From: Elioraea tepida
GTDB taxonomy: Bacteria > Pseudomonadota > Alphaproteobacteria > Acetobacterales > Acetobacteraceae
DNA length: 64,000 bases
NCBI RefSeq assembly: GCF_019203965.1
Contig: NZ_CP076448.1
Coordinates: 1,813,001-1,877,000, forward strand
Reading direction: 5' to 3'
Below are positions 61,361-64,000 of this stretch, one piece after another; positions within the stretch are counted from its first letter, which is position 1, and each line of letters starts with the position of its first letter. The position numbers were made by a program, and so were the translations under genes. Below the pieces are notes generated by a model. It saw only the letters and a list, made by a program, of their open reading frames with translations. It was not told the DNA's origin and did no database searches.

Positions 61361-61936
61361 ATGGACGTGATCCTGCTGCAGCGAATCGAGAAGCTCGGCC
61401 AGATGGGCGAGGTGGTGAAAGTCAAGCCGGGCTATGCCCGGAACTACCTTCTGCCGCAGATGAAGGCGATCCGCGCCACCAAGGAGAACATCGCCCGCTT
61501 CGAGGCGAGCCGGGCCCAGCTCGAGGCGCAGAACCTCAAGCGGCGCGAGGAGGCGGAACGGGTCGCCGAGCGTGTGGCCGGGCTTGCGTTGGTGATGATC
61601 CGCCAGGCGGGCGAGAGCGGCCAGCTCTACGGCTCGGTCACCGCGCGCGACATCGCCGCAGCCGCGACCGCGGCGGGCCTCACCATCACCCGCCAGCAGG
61701 TCGTGCTTGAGCACCCGATCAAGACTCTCGGCCTGTTCACGGTGAAGGTCGTGCTGCACCCTGAGGTCTCGATCCCGGTGACGGTGAACGTCGCGCGCTC
61801 TCCCGAGGAGGCGGAGAAGCAGGCGCGCGGCGAGCGCGTCGGCGGCCCGGCCGAGGCCGAGGAGCAGGTCTCGGCAGCCGAGCTGTTCGAGGCCGGCGCC
61901 GCCCCGCCGGGCACGGGCGAGCAGCCGGACGTCTGA
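61361..61936 (+). CDS. rplI: 50S ribosomal protein L9
   Basis: The 191-residue protein has the L9 N-domain [20 protein letters not shown] with [14 protein letters not shown] (residues 1-40), a long connecting helix ([23 protein letters not shown]), and the C-domain with [16 protein letters not shown] and [21 protein letters not shown]9 binds 23S rRNA near L1 and helps limit frameshifting. A Glu/Ala/Pro-rich tail of about 45 residues extends beyond the E. coli length. ATG 61361 follows GGAGACCGACG. Confidence 0.97.
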   Translation: MDVILLQRIEKLGQMGEVVKVKPGYARNYLLPQMKAIRATKENIARFEASRAQLEAQNLKRREEAERVAERVAGLALVMIRQAGESGQLYGSVTARDIAAAATAAGLTITRQQVVLEHPIKTLGLFTVKVVLHPEVSIPVTVNVARSPEEAEKQARGERVGGPAEAEEQVSAAELFEAGAAPPGTGEQPDV

Positions 61937-61957
61937 GGGCGCTCGGCCACGCCACGC

Positions 61958-61987
61958 TTGGCGCGCCCGCCGCAGCCTCTCTAGTCT
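61958..61987 (+). promoter_or_regulatory. Candidate promoter of cfa
   Basis: TTGGCG at 61958-61963 and TAGTCT at 61982-61987 with an 18-base spacer. Leader to the ATG at 62027 would be about 33 bases, containing GGAGGGGGAGG as ribosome binding site. It separates cfa from the ribosomal operon. Confidence 0.4.
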
Positions 61988-62026
61988 CTCCCTCGGGATC
62001 GAGGCGGCCGGAGGGGGAGGTGTGCG

Positions 62027-63283
62027 ATGCTTCTGCTCGATCGGGTGCTGCGGACGGTTGTGGCAGCAGGAACGCTCGACGTCACCTGGCCAGACGGCCG
62101 AACCGTGCGCTATGGCACGCCGGGCACAGGCCCCGCCGCAGCGATCCGCGTGCGTGACGCGGCCACCGCAAGGCGCGTCGCGCTGAACCCCTCGCTTGCC
62201 TTCGGCGAGGCCTGGATGGACGGGGCGATCGACACGGTGGGGGACTCCACCCTCTACGACGTGCTCGACCTCCTGATGCGCAACCTCGCCAAGGGGCGGA
62301 TGCCGTGGCACGCGCGCGCCGCTGAACGCGTCGCGCGCTGGTTCCGACGCCTGCAGCAGCGGAACCCGGCACGCAGGGCGCGGCGGAACGTCGCCCACCA
62401 CTATGACCTCTCCGGCCGGCTCTACAGCCTCTTCCTCGACCGCGACCGGCAGTATTCCTGCGCCTACTTCCCGACCGGCAACGAGACGCTCGAACAGGCG
62501 CAGGTCGCGAAGAAGCGCCACATCGCTGCCAAGCTCTGCCTCGACCGCCCGGGCTTGCGCGTGCTCGACATCGGCTCTGGCTGGGGCGGGCTCGCGCTTA
62601 CCCTCGCCGCGGAGTACGGCGCCGACGTCACCGGCATCACGCTGTCGGAGGAACAGTTCCGCGAAAGCAACGCCCGCGCCGAGGCCGCAGGGCTTTCGCA
62701 TCGCGTGCGCTTCCTTTTGCGCGACTACCGCTCTGTCACCGACCGGTTCGACCGGATCGTCTCGGTTGGCATGTTCGAGCATGTCGGAATCGTCCACTAC
62801 GACACGTTCTTCCGCACGGTGTCACGCTGCCTCGCCCCTGACGGTGTCGCGCTGATCCACGCGATCGGCCGCCCCGACGGACCAGGCGTCACCAATGCGT
62901 GGCTGAGGAAGTACATCTTCCCGGGCGGCTACACGCCGGCGCTGTCGGAGGTGCTGCCGCCGATCGAGCGGTCCGGCCTGCTCGTGACCGACATCGAAAT
63001 CCTGCGTCTTCACTATGCCGAGACGCTGCGGCACTGGCGCGAGCGCTTCGCGCGCAACCGCGACGCGGTGGCCGCTCTCTACGACGAGCGCTTCTGCCGG
63101 ATGTGGGAGTTCTACCTCACCGCCTGCGAGCTCACCTTCCGGCACCAGGGGCACATGGTGTGGCAGGCGCAGCTTGCGCACCGCGCCGCTGCGGTGCCGC
63201 TGACGCGCGACTACATCAGCCGCGCCGAGGCCGAGGCGGCGGCGCGCACCGCCGCGCAATCCCCGGTTTCCACAGGCACGTGA
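62027..63283 (+). CDS. cfa: Cyclopropane-fatty-acyl-phospholipid synthase
   Basis: This 418-residue SAM-dependent enzyme adds a methylene group across cis double bonds of membrane phospholipids. The N-terminal lipid-binding part includes AFGEAWMDGAIDTVGDSTLY near 66, then the SAM domain with VLDIGSGWGGLALTLAAEYG near 185, ADVTGITLSEEQFRES, and SVGMFEHVGIVHYDTFF near 245. AYCERF-type C-terminal segments include FCRMWEFYLTACELTFRHQG. Length is close to E. coli Cfa. It lies between rplI and dnaB, an insertion into the usual rpsF-rpsR-rplI-dnaB order. Confidence 0.94.
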   Translation: MLLLDRVLRTVVAAGTLDVTWPDGRTVRYGTPGTGPAAAIRVRDAATARRVALNPSLAFGEAWMDGAIDTVGDSTLYDVLDLLMRNLAKGRMPWHARAAERVARWFRRLQQRNPARRARRNVAHHYDLSGRLYSLFLDRDRQYSCAYFPTGNETLEQAQVAKKRHIAAKLCLDRPGLRVLDIGSGWGGLALTLAAEYGADVTGITLSEEQFRESNARAEAAGLSHRVRFLLRDYRSVTDRFDRIVSVGMFEHVGIVHYDTFFRTVSRCLAPDGVALIHAIGRPDGPGVTNAWLRKYIFPGGYTPALSEVLPPIERSGLLVTDIEILRLHYAETLRHWRERFARNRDAVAALYDERFCRMWEFYLTACELTFRHQGHMVWQAQLAHRAAAVPLTRDYISRAEAEAAARTAAQSPVSTGT

Positions 63284-63353
63284 ACAACGTGCGCCTGCCG
63301 CGCGCGCCATCCTCTGCTAGCCTCGCGCAAGAGCTCGCACATCCGGTGCCCCG

Positions 63354-64000
63354 ATGCCTCTGACCACCGAAAGCGCGACACACGGCCGCGCCGACAGCCT
63401 GCTCGGGCTGAGGCTGCGCACGCCGCCCGCCAATCTCGAGGCGGAGCAGGCGCTGCTCGGCGCGCTGCTCGCCAACAACAAGGCCTATGAGCGCGTCTCG
63501 GAGTTCCTCGCGCCCGAGCACTTCGCCGACCCGGTGCACGGGCGGATCTTCGCCGCGATCGCGCGCCGGATCGAGCGCGGCCAGCTCGCCAACGCGGTGA
63601 CGCTGAAGGCCGACCTCGAGGCCGATGGCGCGCTCGAGGAAGTGGGCGGCACCGCATATCTCGCCCAGCTCGTCTCGGCCATGGTCGGCGTGGTGAACGC
63701 CGCCGAGTACGGGCGGGTGGTGCACGATTGCTGGCTTCGCCGCCAGCTCGTCGAGATCGGCGAGGAGGTGGTGAACCGCGCCTTCGGCGACGCCGAGGGG
63801 CTCGATGCGTCCGAGCAGATCGAGGCGGCGGAGCAGGCTCTGTTCGAGCTTGCCGCGCGCGGGCCGAACGAGGGCGGGTTCATCGCCTTCGAGCGGGCGC
63901 TGACAGCGGCGATCGAGGGGGCGGAGCGCGCCTTCAAGTCGGCCGGCGGTGTTGCTGGCCTGCCGACCGGGCTCAAGGCGATCGATTCGATGATGGGCGG
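63354..64000 (+). CDS. dnaB: Replicative DNA helicase DnaB, 3'-truncated
   Basis: The gene runs off the window; 215 codons of about 480-500 are visible. The N-terminal DnaB domain has RTPPANLEAEQALLGALLAN (residues 19-38), an EHFADPVHGRIFAAIARRIE segment near 60, and GTAYLAQLVSAMVGVVNAAE near 101. A linker with AEQALFELAARG precedes the RecA-like domain starting GVAGLPTGLKAIDSMMGG. DnaB unwinds DNA at the replication fork. ATG 63354 gives the usual short N-terminal extension; a TAGCCT box at 63318-63323 is a weak -10 candidate, without a clear -35. Confidence 0.96.
   Translation, partial: MPLTTESATHGRADSLLGLRLRTPPANLEAEQALLGALLANNKAYERVSEFLAPEHFADPVHGRIFAAIARRIERGQLANAVTLKADLEADGALEEVGGTAYLAQLVSAMVGVVNAAEYGRVVHDCWLRRQLVEIGEEVVNRAFGDAEGLDASEQIEAAEQALFELAARGPNEGGFIAFERALTAAIEGAERAFKSAGGVAGLPTGLKAIDSMMG

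Noticed and set aside
60335-62797. An 820-codon open frame on the minus strand across DUF2232, rplI and cfa
   Set aside because: It is an antisense artefact: low-complexity His/Arg/Gly composition, and it crosses three well-supported plus-strand genes.
1-64000. CRISPR arrays, insertion sequences, prophage or attachment sites
   Set aside because: I found no regularly spaced repeats, no transposase or integrase frames, and no composition break. The only disturbed genes are the RND pair and the ABC-F/nuclease junction.

Overview
The window is very GC-rich (about 70 % by eye), has strong G/C third positions and uses many GTG and TTG starts. It carries a nearly unbroken run of chromosomal housekeeping genes. 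Gene content and order point to an alphaproteobacterium, most likely Rhodospirillales/Acetobacteraceae-like: etfBA with 3-hydroxybutyryl-CoA dehydrogenase, ppx-ppk-hda-perM-pgsA-like-DUF2066 divergent from purMN, pepA/pepB/holC, lptFGD-surA-pdxA-rsmA, gmk-yicC, mltG-fabF-acpP-fabG-fabD, and rpsF-rpsR-DUF2232-rplI-dnaB. The taxonomic placement is inference. I see no insertion sequence, phage, CRISPR array or rRNA. There is one tRNA gene. No gene-free stretch exceeds 300 bases; the longest gaps hold promoters or nothing recognisable.

Layout. 1-9.3 kb: the end of recX, azlCD, a phosphonate/phosphite-type ABC importer (phnCDEE, minus strand, preceded by a Pho-box-like repeat), a large MscS channel, an MFS permease and a HIG1-like membrane protein. 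9.4-16.8 kb: etfB-etfA-hbd, a methyltransferase, a 3-hydroxyisobutyrate-dehydrogenase-like enzyme, a MATE exporter, tRNA-Leu(UAA), dapB and an uncharacterised DUF7002-like gene. 16.9-23.3 kb: metK-trmB, then an RND efflux adaptor/pump pair inactivated by a one-base deletion and two amber codons. 23.3-33 kb: DUF1194, polyphosphate enzymes, Hda, PerM, CDP-alcohol transferase and DUF2066 on minus, then purM-purN and a COX IV-like peptide on plus. 33-44.8 kb: ndk, an ABC-F ATPase that overlaps a nuclease gene out of frame, a TctC-like binding protein, DUF3891, holC, two leucyl aminopeptidases, cysQ-tsaC and a GlcD-like flavoenzyme. 44.9-54.9 kb: the LPS-export/outer-membrane biogenesis operon (lptF, lptG, lptD, surA, pdxA, rsmA), convergent yicC-gmk and an SDR. 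54.9-59.4 kb: mltG and the fatty-acid synthesis genes. 59.6-64 kb: the rpsF operon, cfa and the 5' part of dnaB.

The genes fall into a few working groups: envelope biogenesis (LptFGD, SurA, MltG, Cfa, Fab enzymes), polyphosphate/phosphorus handling (Ppk, Ppx, PhnCDEE), fatty-acid/branched-chain catabolism (Etf, Hbd, HIBADH-like) and translation/replication (rpsF, rpsR, rplI, dnaB, hda, holC, rsmA, trmB, tsaC). Genes in operons are tightly coupled, with repeated 4-base ATGA/GTGA overlaps. Several isolated genes have TAGA-type -10 boxes so close to the start codon that their transcripts should be almost leaderless. I found no clearly new multi-gene system. The best leads are the decayed RND pump, the apparent non-canonical start of purM, the ABC-F/nuclease overlap, the unknown gene between dapB and metK, and the metK and rpsF leader structures.
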